A stretch of 64,000 bases of DNA from Rhytidiadelphus loreus (Eukaryota; Streptophyta; Bryopsida; Hypnales; Hylocomiaceae), in NCBI GenBank assembly GCA_947034895.1, contig OX344763.1, forward strand, positions 1,180,501-1,244,500, in the 5' to 3' direction. The position numbers and the translations under genes are program-made. The notes below the pieces were generated by a model that made no database searches, had not been told where the DNA came from, and saw only the letters and a program-made list of their open reading frames with translations. Below, in pieces: positions 54,836 through 64,000 of the stretch (its first letter is position 1; each line of letters opens with the position of its first letter).

Positions 54836-56450
54836 ATGTTGAGCAAGTCAGAGACGGTGAAGCTTGTGAGTGCGGAGGGTTTTGAATTTATCATTGATCG
54901 GAAGGCGGCTGTGGTGTCCAACACGCTGAGGAACATGCTCTCATCGAGTGGTCTGTACTTCTTCTGCCCTTCCTTTTTCCAAGATTCACAGTCCGGGTTT
55001 AGGATTTTCTTGGTTGCCGTCGTATAATTTTAGTTTTAGTACTTAATTTTTGTGTTCTGCGTTTTTTTCTAGGTTTTGTGATTTTGTTGATTGTTTCTGT
55101 TGACTCCAAGTTTTGAGATCGTTAGTGTTCGGATCGAACTCGTTGTAGTCTTCTTTTTATCAGAAAACGATTTTGTCGCCACTGCATTATATATGTATGC
55201 GGAAACTTACCATTTGCTAGTCGTTAGGGTTTCATGTTTCGCGGATGGTGTTAGTTGAAGTCTAGTCGAACTTGGCTTGTCCTTTTATGGTTACAGCTAT
55301 TTTCTTTAACCCCGTAGCGCTCTGCGTCCAAAATCTGGACGATGAGCTTTTTGACCACAGAAATTCTCATTCATCCAATACAATGCTTGACTTTTAATAA
55401 AGGACATTTTCTCTATGATGAATTTGATGAAATTGAGGTAAATCATATATTTATAAAGATATAAGCAAAAATTCAGGCGCTGAGGGGTTAAAGCTTATGA
55501 CCGAGGTTTGAGTCTCTGTGGACCGAAGCAAAAAAATTCATTTCATTTTCATTTTCTTCTTTATTGAGTCTTGGATTTGGAACAGGCAACTTCACGGAAA
55601 CAGAGTTGGGAGAAGTGAACTTTCCGGAAATCAGTACACCTATTCTGGAGAAGGTGTGCCAGTACTTTTACTGGTCGTTGCAATTTGCCAGGTGAGAATC
55701 TTCCTTCTAATCTACTCGTAACATGATCCTAGAGAACCATTGTTGAGCACCCTCTGATTTGGCATGAAAACGAATACGTGGTACCTTTTTCTGCAACGTT
55801 GAGCTTAAATTTAACTCATGAGAGCTCCTCAAAGCCAATCTGCCATTGTCTTCACATCTGGGAGCTTTAGTATTGCTGGATTTGCTCTGATTTGGCATGA
55901 CTTTGCTCTAAAGAACTTACTTGGCAGTGATTTCTAAAGATGCCATGCCTCTGCTACTTAAGGATATATGTTCCGTGCCTGTTCCAAAACCTGCATAATC
56001 TGCTTCACTCGTACATGGAAAAGTGATTTTTACTGCACAATAGGTCAAAATGCTAAAGGGATATACCGCTTCGAGTGACAGGGTGACCTTGAAACAGAAT
56101 TTTCTGTATTTATTCCGGTTTATTAGTTGCGTTTTTGATTTCCTCACTGCATTTTTGAAGACTCTGTTCCGAATCTGTAAGTTTACAGAAAAAGATTGAA
56201 AACTACTGAACCAGAAATCGGAGGATGGAGTTAAATAGTTTTACTCTGGACTGTAACCGTGTCATCTGTGAGGCAGATGGAAATGTTGAAATAGAATGAT
56301 GAGACCAATAGGATATATGAACTGGTCAATTGACAAAGACAACCGTGCTGGCTGTGCTGGTATGTGTTCAGTGGAAAGGAGACAGAGTTTGTTATTGAGC
56401 CCGAGATTACATTGGAGCTCATGATGGCAGCCAATTACCTGCACACTTGA
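54836..56450 (+). CDS. ELC: Elongin C (Skp1/BTB-fold adaptor)
   Basis: Small adaptor that in eukaryotes pairs with Elongin A/B in transcript elongation and with cullin E3 ubiquitin ligases. Three exons with GT/AG borders and matching phases: 54836-54950, 55586-55691 and 56372-56450, giving 99 residues, the usual plant length. Exon 1 carries SETVKLVSAEGFEFIIDR and RNMLSSS. Exon 2 carries GEVNFPEISTPILEKVCQYF. Exon 3 ends MMAANYLHT, almost the same as plant homologues. The start is the first ATG in a GC-rich leader and is only a few residues before the conserved VKLVSAEG. Intron 1 contains a 178-bp TTAA-flanked element (55310-55487). Sequence is intact. Confidence 0.96.
55310..55487. mobile_element. 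TTAA-flanked short element, family B-like copy 3, in Elongin C intron 1
   Basis: 178 bp, ends 'ccccgtagcgc' and 'gcgctgagggg', flanked by TTAA at 55306-55309 and 55488-55491. The ends match family B apart from one or two bases; the interior is different, suggesting a related subfamily. Confidence 0.65.
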
Positions 56451-58489
56451 CCTGCTTCTGCTGCACCGCTCTATCCTTGAATTGTGAATACGGGTGATTC
56501 GGGTTGGGTTCAAAGACGCCGAATGTAGTAGGTATTGTAATCAATTGGATTGTTTGGTAGGCTGAGGTTTTAAGGCATTCTAGGGTTTGGGGGTTTGAGC
56601 ATGCTCAAGCCAACCAGTAGATGCTATGTATATTTTTGATTGACTATTACTCCCTCATTCAGTTGCAGCGTGTGCAGTCAAGGTGACGTAACTGAATGGT
56701 CGAATGATTCTACTTGACTGCCTAGGGGCTGTATTTAAAACTGATGCTTTAGGTGTGATATCTAGGTGCCAGTTGTTTTCTTTTGTTTAGTAAGCTGTTA
56801 ATTTGTGTATGGTAACATGTGTATTTTGAAAAGGTAGTCTAATCAACTTAGGTACTGATAAAAAGGAATAGATTTGGGCGATAGTGGATTTGCTGCCTTG
56901 TTTTGTCGAGAACCAGAACATTACAGCTTGCCATGACATATTAGGGGGGTTCTGTTTACATTTGGGTTTTGGTACTGTTCATAGAGTGGCATCATATTCT
57001 GAATTTTCAATATAAGGATCCAGTCAAGTCTTACTTGGAAGATGTGCTGAGTTAGCCATTTCCTTACTTTGGCAAGGAACCTCTCACCCTTCTTAGTGTT
57101 TGATCTAGTATCGGTATGGTGGATTCACTTTAAAACCTCTTTTTTACTAGGCCGCGTGCTGTTGTACAAATCAAATTCCTCTGTCAGATACTCTTCATCT
57201 TCAGTGGATTATACTTTCCTTTTAGACTGCAAAATTCCTACAAATCCAATGGGTATGGTCTTTAGAGGTCTATATCCAATGGGTATAGTATCTGCATTTA
57301 TCTGGTGAATGGTGAATGATTCGAACGTGATTTTTTTTGAATAATAATTGTCCATGTCTTCTTCATTTGCTAACAAATGGTGCTTTGCAGGAATCAACAA
57401 AAAGCATTCTGTAGTTAACCTACTGAGTTGCCTGATACATATTGAATGTGAAAGCAAAACAATGAGGGGAAGGGGGACGGTTCCTCTCATAAGTACACAA
57501 AATCGTTCTATGCAGGGGTTACAAACATTTCACGCATGATTTCATTCACCAGATTGAAGGCGGACCCTTGTACGATTGAGTGTCATCACTGGATGGTGAA
57601 CCACCCTCATTTTTTTTTCACCAGATAGAAGTAATGCCTTCACATGATGGGTGTCGTGACTGGTTGGTGAACCCATGAGCAAAAGTTTCTTGAAGTGCAT
57701 GTGTTGCGAGGACAGGAGGTACAGAATCACACGCTATGATTCTCCAGATTTGGATAAGGAAGATACGGCACTTTGTGCAATTCATGTGGTTGCACTGAAG
57801 AGAAGATTGAAATGGATGTAAGATACAAGATGTTGCCTGCTTAGAAGGTAAATGAAAATCATTGGGTTTAGTGGTGACACTCTCCTCAATAGTGGACATC
57901 AAGATTGGAACTCAGAATGAAAAAGCAGGACTGCATTTCAATAAAGCCAACTATGTCACAAGAGAAGCTGAATTTTAGGCATCCTCTTGATTTCGGAGTC
58001 TCTTTTTCATGCTGCTCCCCTGGAGCCACCAAAGACTATTGTCTTCACACGATACGGGCATCAAAGCTTGTTCGCTGATTTTTCATCCAGAAGCTTCCAG
58101 AGTGATGACCAATTTTGAATCTACTGTAGATACTTTGGTTCCAGCATCCACTCTCGGAGAATATACTCACACAACAGGTATCATGCTACCATTAAGCGAT
58201 GATAACTTAAAGACACGATTCTGCAATTTAACCATTGCAAACCAACACTAACAGATCAACTATGTAGGAATGTTAATCTATCGAGCATTGGTATGTTGCA
58301 GGCAGCAAACTTCTGTACAGTACCACTGCTTTGAATCCCTCTCTACTTGATCATTCTGTTGCAGGGAGCTGAAGCTAACCTCGGGGCAACAGGGTGTGCG
58401 AGAGAATCGACAATGGAAGCTGAGCTTAGAGGATGGACACCAAATCCAGAGAGAACTTAAAAGAAAAAGAAGGAAATCCAACTACGCTA
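56451..58489. other. Downstream region of Elongin C, no second gene recognised
   Basis: Moderate GC; probably includes the Elongin C 3' UTR. Two similar segments with 'ttcaccaga' and 'tggatggtgaacc' / 'tggttggtgaaccc' occur at about 57545-57600 and 57618-57675 (a short direct duplication). No domain-bearing frame was found. Confidence 0.4.
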
Positions 58490-58500
58490 TCTGCATCCAT

Positions 58501-58528
58501 CCGCGCGCGACCTCTTCGCCGCGCGCGG
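58501..58528 (-). terminator. GC-rich hairpin after the bacterial gene
   Basis: Stem 58501-58509 pairs with 58520-58528 (ccgcgcgcg / cgcgcgcgg) with a 10-base loop, 8 bases past the stop codon. There is no clear T-run, as is common in terminators of high-GC bacteria. Its presence suggests the bacterial unit is complete at this end. Confidence 0.4.
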
Positions 58529-58536
58529 GTGGCTCG

Positions 58537-59124
58537 CTAACGGCGGAGGTGCTTGATTCGGAGGCGGTTGGCGCTGTCGTCGATGAGGGTAGCCAGGCGC
58601 TTGGCCCGAGTCTCCTCCTTCTTGGCGCTAACCACCCAGTGGGTCGCGTTGGCCTTGTAGCCCGGTGGCTGCTGCTTCCAGAACGCCCACGCCCCAGCCT
58701 CGGCCTGGAACGCCTGCTGCTGTTCGGCGGTGTAAGCGGCCTCGTGGCGCCGCTCGTAGCTATAGATCGACGACCGGTCCTCGGTGCGGGCCTCGAAGGC
58801 GGCCACACCGGCCGGCTCCATCAGCCCTGCGGCAGTCAGCTCGGCCACCTTGTTGATGTTGACCGTGCTCCAGTTACTGCCCGCCCGGCGGGGCGTGAAC
58901 CGCTGCGCCGACTCGCCCTCACCGATGGGCTTGCGCACGCCATCGATCCACCCGAAGCAGAGGGCCTGGTCCACAGACTCCGACCAGGTCATCGTCTGCT
59001 TGCCGGTGTCCTTCTTCCAGTACCCCACCCAGAGCTCGTCGCGGTCGGTGTGGTGCTCGGCCAGCCAGGCCCGGAAGCCATCGCGTGACGCGAAGTGGAT
59101 GACGTCGTGAGGTTGGAGCGCCAT
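58537..59124 (-). CDS. Bacterial YdeI/OmpD-associated (OmdA) family protein
   Basis: Intronless 195-residue protein of the bacterial YdeI/OmpD-associated family. The family has been linked to bacteriocin or peptide resistance, but its biochemistry is not established. Seen: N-terminal FASRDGFRAWLAEHH, then ELWVGYWKKDTGK, ALCFGWIDGVRK, RFTPRRAGSNWSTVNINKV and YSYERR, and the characteristic C-terminal helix THWVVSAKKEETRAKRLATL. Length and order fit the family. The ATG at 59124-59122 was chosen because homologues start just before the FxxxxxFRxWL segment. GC-rich codon use (third position almost always G or C) contrasts with every plant gene here and points to an actinobacterial-type donor. The frame is intact, with no plant-type promoter or intron evident. 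Confidence 0.9.
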   Translation of the reverse strand: MALQPHDVIHFASRDGFRAWLAEHHTDRDELWVGYWKKDTGKQTMTWSESVDQALCFGWIDGVRKPIGEGESAQRFTPRRAGSNWSTVNINKVAELTAAGLMEPAGVAAFEARTEDRSSIYSYERRHEAAYTAEQQQAFQAEAGAWAFWKQQPPGYKANATHWVVSAKKEETRAKRLATLIDDSANRLRIKHLRR

Positions 59125-59182
59125 GGGGGCCAGTTTACGGGCGCCGCTAGCTGGATGCGTCGGGCAGCTGAGAGTCGGCGAA

Positions 59183-59226
59183 CTAGTCGCGCAGGGTCTT
59201 CTTGGAGAACTTGCCCACACCCGACG
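59183..59226 (-). pseudogene. 3' tail of a bacterial gene, possibly an AMP-dependent acyl-CoA synthetase
   Basis: The minus-strand frame ends PSGVGKFSKKTLRD followed by TAG at 59185-59183. The pattern 'S.GKF.KK.LR' resembles the A10 lysine motif at the very end of FadD-type acyl-CoA synthetases (usual form TS.GK..K..LR). Only about 14 codons are present before the composition switches back to plant-like, so the gene is truncated at the island edge. The assignment is tentative because so few residues remain. Confidence 0.4.
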
Positions 59227-59230
59227 GAGC

Positions 59231-61620
59231 ATTCCAAAACTCAAAGATTGAGAATGTGTCGTGCGGAGGATGAGAATGGAGAATGGGATTTACCTGATCC
59301 CAAATTTCAATTTCAGATACTTGTGGATTCTATCGCATCATTGATTCTCACAGCTACGGTAGCAGTGAACAAAACGCCCACAAAAATTGTTTCCACCATG
59401 TAAGAATCAGAAAAATAAAAAGTCAATCCTCATGGAGCATCATCTGCTCGCATAGGACTAACGCGACAATCTTCCTCATCACTTCCTTAATCATCTGGAT
59501 TCGCACCTATGATCTCGACACAACAGTAAATCTCGAGAGCCTCAGTTCACAATTGAGCGTCATAGAAATGCAAAGGCATACTGAGGAGGTTCGCCTTGTC
59601 AAACGAAGTCCCAGCAGCACCGCCCTGCAACTGCGCCCGTTGAGGTACCATCACAGGCAGTCACAAACACAAAGAAACTGCGACATCGGTAAACCTCCAA
59701 AGAGCGCGACAGACGAGACGGGACGAGTGGAAGCACGATTGGAGTGAAAGCGGCACACTCAGGGTGAAACATTCGGATGCCAAAACTTCTTCTTCACGCT
59801 CATTTTTCACCTCCGGAGGACAAGAATCAAACTTCACAATCTTCACAAAATGGGCCCTCCACAAATCAAGGCGAGAGTGCCCAATCTCTAATAAATTGAA
59901 TTGCTTCATATTTGGATGCATTTAGGTGTAGTACCCTAACTAATTTTCAAAACCAAGCTCTAAATTTAAGCTTATCTACCACATAATTCCCTTGATTCAT
60001 AACATACCATTATTAATGTTGCAAAGGTCAAAAAGTGACCGATGGATGACTTTCAAAATTACTGCAGAAATGAAGAATGCACCTATTAGTGACAATAGGT
60101 CTCATCCTTTTAGGGTTAAGCAAACCAACAAAATGCCCAGAGTGAATTAGTTTGTTGACATAACTTGAGATTGCTAGACTCTATGCTTCAACAAAAAAAA
60201 GATCAACAAGAAACACTTGCACTATTTATAATAAAATCAAATAAAGAAGATTTGGTACATACTTATGCGCTATAAATTCATTGAAAATTTGGAAGGATAC
60301 TGATCCAGAAAATAAAATGAATGATGAGGTGTTTCTTGTTGAAGCCATTTACTTGGGCTTTGTTGGTTTCTTTGGAAATGACCAAGGTGAGTTCGGAGGT
60401 GATGTTGTGGGTTAAGGTGTAGATGCATGACAACTCATATGACATGGGTCCCTTGTTTGCGTCCCAAAAGAGGACCTTGAGTTTGGTAGCTTCAAAGAGA
60501 GTCATATTGGTTTAAAATGACCTAAAACTACCCCGGATGATGGCCAAGTAATAGGATCTTCTAATGGAATCCATGAGGTTCTAAGTTCAACTCCCCATGT
60601 TGACATTGCTCATATAGGGGCTTCCTATGTTGGTGCTTAGGGAGTGGATTTGTTCTTCCACTTGTTCCTGATGGAAATATCCAAGGTGTGTAATTTTTGG
60701 GCCTTGTGCCAAGTTGCCTTGGTTGTTGTGTCATGACAATCTAATTGCAACCCTTATAGGCTGTATGTTTCAGAAAAAAACACCCAGAGAGCCGGACCTA
60801 AACAACCTAGCTTCCTGCTCCCACATACAAGTGAATGTGATCTATAGACAACTCTATTGGGATGATTGCAAGAAATACCGAACGATTTTGGTAGCGTTCT
60901 GCCAAAACTGTGATTTTTTGCGCTTAGCACTATGAAACAGAGAAATCTCAAACGTTGATTTGAAAAATCAATGGCCAATAGTATTTTTGAGTACTTAATA
61001 ATATTGAAACAATACTATTTGAAAAAAATGACAATTTGTCATAGAAAGTAGATAAAATTAAGTATAAATTAATAATAATTAGGAAATCATGAATAAAAAA
61101 ACTAAAAACTGACCATTTGTAAAGACTTGAAAGTGATTACATTTCACCAAAAACTAGAAGTTGAAACCATCATGAATGTTTGAAGCGCTATGCGCAAGGG
61201 ACCCCTATTCGCATGCATGTTGAAGACAAAGAATTGTGTTTTTTTTAATGCCCTTTGGTGGTCACATGCTCATTTAGTGTGGGAATAGTCTACAAAAAAT
61301 TCAAGTGAACATCATAATTTTTGGATGCTCCACAGTACTAAAAAACCCTAAACCGCAAAGTGTGACAAATTAGCTAAATTGACATTTAATTATAAAATTA
61401 TTTTTCAATATTTATGAAAAATAATTAATCTCATGATTTCTCAGTTAGCCATCTTCAATAAAAATTTCAAGTCCATCAACTTCATTTTCCAAAAGTTATG
61501 ATTAATGGCAACTCAATCACTTCAATTGTGATGCCAAATAGGACCGGTCTTTCTTGCAATCACCCATTGTTAGAAAACTTCAAAACTTACAATTCCAAAT
61601 TCATAAAACACTAAAACTAA
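59231..61620. other. Intergenic, with an unassigned plus-strand open stretch at 59460-59747
   Basis: Between 59460 and 59747 a plus-strand frame reads a hydrophobic run (ATIFLITSLIIWIRTY) followed by a polar stretch (LESLSSQLSVIEMQRHTEEV) and ends at 59747. It has no start codon at its beginning and no recognisable family, so it could be an exon of an unknown gene or chance. The rest is AT-rich with a possible orphan TTAA element end at 60110-60119 ('cttttagggttaa'). Confidence 0.3.
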
Positions 61621-61844
61621 GGTGGGAGCACCCAAACCAACAATATAACCAATGGTGTCACTTTCTATACATGGTAGTCATTTTAGAACTTAAATGTAGG
61701 TAGACCACAAATAGCTTGTTGTTTATTGACTAAAATGATAAGTCATCTATAGCATACTTACATTTAGAATTTAGAATCATTGCCTTACCTAAAAGGTGAC
61801 ACCATTGCCCATTGGGTACATTGTTGATTTTGGATGTTCCTACC
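61621..61844. mobile_element. Inverted-repeat element (MITE-like), 224 bp
   Basis: The left part reads 'ggtgggagcacccaaacc' then 'aacaatataaccaatgg' then 'tgtcacttt'. The right part is the inverse ('aaaggtgacaccattgccc', 'attgggtacattgttg', 'tggatgttcctacc'). Arms of about 50 bp with a few mismatches. Target duplication not determined. Confidence 0.6.
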
Positions 61845-62539
61845 ATAATGAAGACTTCCGGTCACCAAATTGATATCCTTCCTTTCAGGGGCTTGTAATA
61901 AGCAGCTAACTTGTGTTAGTTTAGGAAGCAAAGATGTTCAATGTTGAGTGCTTCCATTCCAATTTGGGAATGGTAGGAGCAATATGATCTCGGGGTAAAG
62001 CTAATGTGCCTACTACAACAAAACTTCCATAAGGTAATAGCCCTAGGACCGGAGGAGAATATCACATTACGGAGGTTATTGCTTTAGAGAGAAGTTGTGG
62101 CATTAATGACGTTTGAAGATTTTTGGAAGTCACGTTCACCAAAGTGACATATGGATTCTAAATCCAATGAAAGTTGTTTTTCTTTTTTTACTTATTTTGT
62201 ACATCTTCAATGCATCCACGTTAGGATAGAAAAAATAATATCACTTTAGAGAAGTTATTGGCTTACAAAAGTTCCCTTTATAGAGGATCTATTGTACTTC
62301 ATCTTCTATTACTTTTTTTATCACATGTAGGTGTGCTAGTAGTGTTGGGAGCATGAAGATGAAAAGTGGAAATAGAAAGTGTGAAAATCAATTTTTAATG
62401 ATGGAAATGGTTGTACTTCAACTTTCAGTGTTAAGAAGAGTACGTACTTCAACATATCAGACTTTGATTCAATACCCTCCTATCACAAATATATTACCCC
62501 AAGGCGTATCCAAGGAGCTCCCATTCCAAGTTTACAAGT

Positions 62540-63560
62540 TTTAGCTCAAAAGTACACTTATCAGGCCAATTCTCAATCATAATCCTATTCTAAATTCTCT
62601 CCAGGATCCTTTAATCACAAACATGTCAACCAAGAATCCAAGTTGTCTCCCATTCAAACTTTAATAGCTTTAGCAAAAAGAATGATATGATAGATACACC
62701 ACACTTGCAAAGTTGAGTCAATTCCAAACATATCACCCCGGGAATACAACTTGCCTCCCATTCAAACCTGTCCAGCGTTAGCTAAGCAACGTTACGATAC
62801 AGCCCTCTTGTGAAATCAAGCGAATTCTTATCCAATTCTCATTCTCTCCAGTACCTTCCCCATCACAAACATAATTATCAACCAATTAAGAATCCAACTT
62901 GCCTCCATTCCCATTCAAACTTTTTAACAGCTTCAGCAAAAAAAAGACTGTTATGATATGAAACACTTGCAAAGCTCAGCCAATTCCTCTTATCACAAAC
63001 GACACAATCACCCCAGCAATCCAACTCCCCTCCCATTCAAACCTTTGCAGTTTCATGTAAAGAAACTTAAGAAGATTAAGCCCCCTTCCTAAACCAGTCA
63101 AACTCTTCTCCAATTCTAGGTCATTACTTCTCTCCAACATCCTTTCATCGCAAACCTACCAACCAAGATTCCAAGTCATCCATCTCCCATGCCATTCAAA
63201 ACTTCAACACCATTACCAAAAAGAATGGCATGACACACCACGCTTGCAAAACGGATCCCGCTCCTTTGATGACAAACATTACACCCCAGGAAGATATCGA
63301 TCCAACTGGCCTAAACCCTAAACCCATTCAAACAGGTCTTTCCCGATTTCACTACACAATGTAACGGTACATCCCACTTCCGAAATCAAGCGAATTCGTC
63401 TCCTTTTCTCATTCATTCTCTCCAGTACGTACCCTCTCATCACAAACATAGATATCAAGAACCAAGAATCCAATTCATCACAGTTTTAGCAAAAAGAATG
63501 TTGTGATCGTGCCAATTCCTCTCATTACGTACAAACCTAATTTATTGCCTCCCATCCAAA
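62540..63560. repeat. Tandem repeat of about 280-bp units
   Basis: A unit containing 'aattctca..ctctccag.acct', 'atcacaaacat', 'caaccaagaatccaa', 'cccattcaaactt', 'ttagcaaaaagaatg' and 'acacttgcaaag' recurs with divergence around 62560, 62830, 63110 and 63400. Non-coding; it lies just before the GC-richer right edge. Confidence 0.65.
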
Positions 63561-64000
63561 ACCCAGCTCACCACTCGAAGTACCAAAGTGTGCGCATTCG
63601 ATTCAAGAAAATTGATTGAGCTCACCACAAGGAGGTGCGAACCGGGTCGAGACGACACCGGCAGAAAACGAATCCGATTCACAAAGCCCACGCCGACTCT
63701 CTTTGCTCAGAATCTGCGACCCCAAAGTTGATCTCCTTGCTGCCAAACACAACCTGGCGGCTTCATCTCTACGAAACAGAGCTGACGATACCACCACAGG
63801 ATTAGTAGTATAATTCCTTTTCGTGGATTGGAAGCTCAATGCTTTGGTTTGGGCTATTGTTGGGATGGTCACTGGCTGGCTCTGGAAACTGTAGTAGCCT
63901 CGCCATGGCTGGATTAATTGGTCTAGATAATGGAATTGCGAGCCTGCTCTGGTGTTACCGATTGGGTTTAGGGATCGACAGAGTTTGCTTGCTTGTTTTC
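63561..64000. other. GC-richer right edge, possible gene boundary
   Basis: Composition shifts as it does at the promoters of the other genes here. A plus-strand frame (63616-63813) and a minus-strand frame (63603-63872) overlap and neither has a recognisable domain, so strand and product are undecided. The gene, if any, would continue beyond the window. Confidence 0.3.

Larger units (their letters stand above)
58490..59230 (-). other. GC-rich bacterial-type island
   Basis: About 740 bp with very high GC and bacterial gene organisation inside AT-rich plant DNA. On the minus strand it holds, in order, the last codons of one gene, a 58-bp gap, a complete intronless gene and a GC hairpin. Both edges change composition within about 20 bp. 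It is either a recent horizontal transfer or contaminating DNA joined in assembly; the sequence alone cannot decide. Confidence 0.85.

Noticed and set aside
58396..59088. 230-residue plus-strand frame over the bacterial island
   Set aside because: High GC leaves several frames open; the minus-strand frame carries the clear YdeI/OmpD-associated family motifs, so the plus frame is a shadow.
59125..59244. Upstream extension of the bacterial protein to 235 residues
   Set aside because: The extra N-terminus crosses the stop of the preceding bacterial gene in another frame and lacks family similarity; the ATG at 59124 fits homologues.

Overview
The window looks like nuclear DNA of a land plant that reproduces by motile sperm (bryophyte, lycophyte or fern). 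It is AT-rich and intron-bearing, with large gene-poor stretches full of short inverted-repeat transposons and low-complexity sequence. The land-plant call rests on a TIFY-CCT-GATA transcription factor, a plant-type Derlin and a plant-type Elongin C. The motile-sperm inference rests on a probable ARL13, a GTPase family of cilia and flagella. The species cannot be named from the sequence.

Layout: 1-4.5 kb is repeat and transposon sequence. 4.5-18 kb holds a large inverted duplication of one eight-exon TIFY-CCT-GATA gene, tail to tail around a 4.36 kb spacer. The 3319-bp arms (5564-8882 and 13239-16557) matched everywhere I compared them except one base. The upstream leaders are clearly homologous but strongly diverged, which suggests recent gene conversion of an older inverted duplication. 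18-28 kb is gene-free AT-rich DNA with foldback elements and degenerate repeats. 28.4-30.5 kb (minus strand) is a complete six-exon Derlin-2 type gene. 31.6-36.9 kb is mostly transposon-derived. 36.9-40.0 kb (minus strand) is the ARL13-like gene, whose predicted last codons and stop lie inside a Stowaway-like element. 40-54 kb has no convincing intact gene, only a possible transposase fragment and several small DNA transposons. 54.8-56.5 kb is a three-exon Elongin C gene with a small TTAA-flanked element in intron 1. 58.5-59.2 kb is a GC-rich bacterial island: a complete intronless YdeI/OmpD-associated family gene, a hairpin terminator, and the last codons of a second bacterial gene. 60-64 kb returns to repeats, ending in a GC-richer stretch that may be the edge of another gene.

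Functionally the plant genes are independent loci: a light/development-type transcription factor pair, ER-associated degradation (Derlin), a ciliary GTPase and an E3-ligase/elongation adaptor (Elongin C). The main points of interest are the homogenised palindrome, the bacterial island, the ARL13 gene with a transposon-supplied end, and a family of TTAA-flanked, CCC-ended elements reminiscent of piggyBac MITEs.
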